A DNA stretch of 64,000 nucleotides from Burkholderiaceae bacterium (GTDB taxonomy: Bacteria > Pseudomonadota > Gammaproteobacteria > Burkholderiales > Burkholderiaceae_E): NCBI GenBank assembly GCA_016710525.1, contig JADJVQ010000023.1, positions 9,083-73,082 on the forward strand. Direction: 5' to 3'. A program made the position numbers and the translations under genes. This document shows, in pieces, positions 62,562 to 64,000 of the stretch. Within the stretch, counting starts at the first letter, position 1; every line of letters starts with the position of its first letter. The notes under the pieces were generated by a model. The model had not been told where the DNA came from. It saw nothing but the letters and a program-made list of their open reading frames with translations, and searched no databases.

Positions 62562-63839
62562 TCAGCCCGGATGGCGCATCAGGTGCTCCGCCAGCGCCGC
62601 CCATGCCGGCAGTGAGGTCGGGTCGAGATTGGCATTGGCCGCCAGCGGGTGCGAGGCATAACGCGCAACCACCAGCTCGGCCTTCGGGTTGACGACGATG
62701 GCCTGACCGTGGACACCGCGGGCCATGTACATGCCGTCGGCATTCTGGCTGTTCCACCACTGGTGGCGGTAACTCCACCCGGGCAGCAGCGCATAGCCGG
62801 CGCGGGCGAACTTGGCCGGGTCGCCGCCGGCACGAATGGCGGCCACGGCAGCGGCCGGCACGAGCTGCCGACCGTTAAACGCGCCTTCGCAGCGCATCAT
62901 CTCGCCCATGCGGGCCAGGTCGCGCACGGTGGTGCACAGGCCGCCGGCCGCAAACGGCATGCCATGGGGGTCGCAGGTGATGTGGGCGTCGCGCTCGACG
63001 CCGAGACCGCTCCAGAGCCGCCGCGACAACAGCGTTTCGATGCGCTCGCCGCTCGCGCGCTGGAACACCCAGGCCAGCACATCGGTGTTCACACTGCGGT
63101 AGGTGAAGCCCTCGCCGTGCGTGCCGGCCGGTCCGACGCCCTGCAGGAACGCATACAGCCCGTCGGCGTCGGTATTGTCCGCCGCGCGCGGCGCGAAGCC
63201 GCCAGCCCGGGCATAGGCGGCAATGCCTGATTTCGGGTCCGTGTAGACCTCGTTGAAGTCGAGCGCGGTGGTCATATCCATCACCTGACCGAGCGTGGCG
63301 TTGCCGAAGCCCGAGCGCGCGAGCTCCGGCACCCAGTGCGCGATCGGGCGCGATTCGTCGAGCACGCGCTCGGCCACCAGCAGCGCGCCCAGCGTGCCGA
63401 TGAACGATTTCGTGACCGAGAAGGCAATGTGCGGCCGGTGTTCGTCGAGCGCGCCGAAGTAGCGCTCGAGCACGATGCGCCCGCGATGCAGGACCACGAT
63501 GCCGTCGGTGTAGTTGGCCTTCAGCGACTGCGCGAAGCTGATCGGTCGCGCCGCGCCGATCGGCGTCAGCGCAATATCGTCCAGGTCCTCGCGCAAGGCG
63601 CGCGGCAGCACCGCCACCGGCCCGTCGCCGCGCGCGATGTCCAGCGTCGGGTGCAGCTCGCGGATGTGGCTGAACGTCCAGCGCGATTGCGGGAAGCGCC
63701 GGCTGTCGCCATTCGCGAATCGGACAACGCGGTCGGCCGGCGGCGGACTGCCGCGCATCCAGCCCCAGCGCTGCGGACAGCTGGCGTCTGCGTCCAGCTC
63801 ATGGGGCGGGGGCAGGGTGTCGGGCAGTGGGCGTGTCAT
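62562..63839 (-). CDS. Serine hydrolase of the beta-lactamase/NylB family
   Basis: The 425-residue protein has the penicillin-binding-like fold. The nucleophile motif Ser141-Val-Thr-Lys144 is in AFSVTKSFIGTLGALL. The Tyr-x-Asn element is in TYRSVNTDVLAW, and HGQAIVVNP stands in place of KTG. This is the arrangement in 6-aminohexanoate-dimer hydrolase (NylB) and related esterases, not in true beta-lactamases. No signal peptide is seen, so it is probably cytosolic. An ester or cyclic amide substrate is possible. Confidence 0.85.
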   Translation of the reverse strand: MTRPLPDTLPPPHELDADASCPQRWGWMRGSPPPADRVVRFANGDSRRFPQSRWTFSHIRELHPTLDIARGDGPVAVLPRALREDLDDIALTPIGAARPISFAQSLKANYTDGIVVLHRGRIVLERYFGALDEHRPHIAFSVTKSFIGTLGALLVAERVLDESRPIAHWVPELARSGFGNATLGQVMDMTTALDFNEVYTDPKSGIAAYARAGGFAPRAADNTDADGLYAFLQGVGPAGTHGEGFTYRSVNTDVLAWVFQRASGERIETLLSRRLWSGLGVERDAHITCDPHGMPFAAGGLCTTVRDLARMGEMMRCEGAFNGRQLVPAAAVAAIRAGGDPAKFARAGYALLPGWSYRHQWWNSQNADGMYMARGVHGQAIVVNPKAELVVARYASHPLAANANLDPTSLPAWAALAEHLMRHPG

Positions 63840-63961
63840 GGCATGTCCATTCGTCGTTCAAATGGTTGGGAGGGGACGCGATTCCCCGCGGCGCATGCGC
63901 GAAAGTCTAACCTTCCGGGCACTCCGGCCTGCGTTATCCTCGGATTTTTCGACCCATCGCC

Positions 63962-64000
63962 ATGTCAAACCCTGTTCCTAACTTGTTCTTCTCTTCCGGC
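63962..64000 (+). CDS. Start of an unidentified gene (partial)
   Basis: An ATG at 63962 opens a frame reading MSNPVPNLFFSSG to the window edge, divergent from the hydrolase gene. Thirteen codons are too few to identify it or to be sure it is real. The 120 bases between the two genes show no clear promoter. Confidence 0.3.
   Translation, partial: MSNPVPNLFFSSG

Overview
The window is a high-GC stretch typical of the order Burkholderiales (Betaproteobacteria). The gene order tpiA-secG-tRNA-Leu-nuoABCDEF, the ilvBNC-pssA block and the ECF sigma/DUF3619/DUF3106/RDD cassette all point there. I cannot fix the genus from sequence alone. Genes are tightly packed, and many neighbours overlap by 1-4 bases at ATGA/TGATG junctions.

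Layout. 1-5.7 kb (minus): tpiA, secG, tRNA-Leu(GAG) and the first six complex I genes, nuoA to nuoF, with nuoF cut by the window edge. 5.8-11 kb (minus): pssA, a prolyl-4-hydroxylase-like dioxygenase, and the branched-chain amino acid genes ilvB, ilvN and ilvC behind a recognisable promoter. 11.3-13.5 kb (plus): ECF sigma factor, a putative membrane partner (DUF3619), an exported DUF3106 protein and an RDD membrane protein. 13.6-22.6 kb: a large Orn/Lys/Arg decarboxylase, a tiny Flp-pilin-like peptide, a LuxR-type response regulator, tex, and clpB with a heat-shock promoter. 22.7-24.7 kb: an Old Yellow Enzyme and a Calx-beta/DUF5648 protein.

Acyl-CoA catabolism dominates the rest. 24.7-35 kb (minus) is a Liu/Atu-like operon: HMG-CoA-lyase-like enzyme, both subunits of a biotin-dependent acyl-CoA carboxylase, an enoyl-CoA hydratase and four acyl-CoA dehydrogenases, one broken. 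45.2-60.6 kb holds a second acyl-CoA set on both strands: APH-like kinase, thiolase, three enoyl-CoA hydratases, Fe-alcohol dehydrogenase, MaoC hydratase, CaiB-type CoA-transferases including a tandem fusion, a phosphotriesterase-like hydrolase and an acyl-CoA dehydrogenase pair. Between them lie a MoxR/VWA pair, an SDR and a Cus-type copper/silver efflux operon. The right end has a VapBC toxin-antitoxin pair, htpX and a NylB-like serine hydrolase.

The main oddity is single-base frameshifts. I see about a dozen between 27.5 and 56.6 kb (acyl-CoA dehydrogenase, every gene of the copper operon, two CoA-transferases) and none in the first 27 kb. A 143-base tract made almost only of G and C sits in the same half. 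This means either real gene decay or a badly assembled segment. Short tandem repeats at several gene 3' ends, two duplicated gene fragments (nuoD start; an acyl-CoA dehydrogenase piece) and a possible thermosensor on htpX are the other notable signals. I found no rRNA, CRISPR array, insertion sequence or prophage. I did not find a clearly new biological system; the strongest leads are listed as findings.
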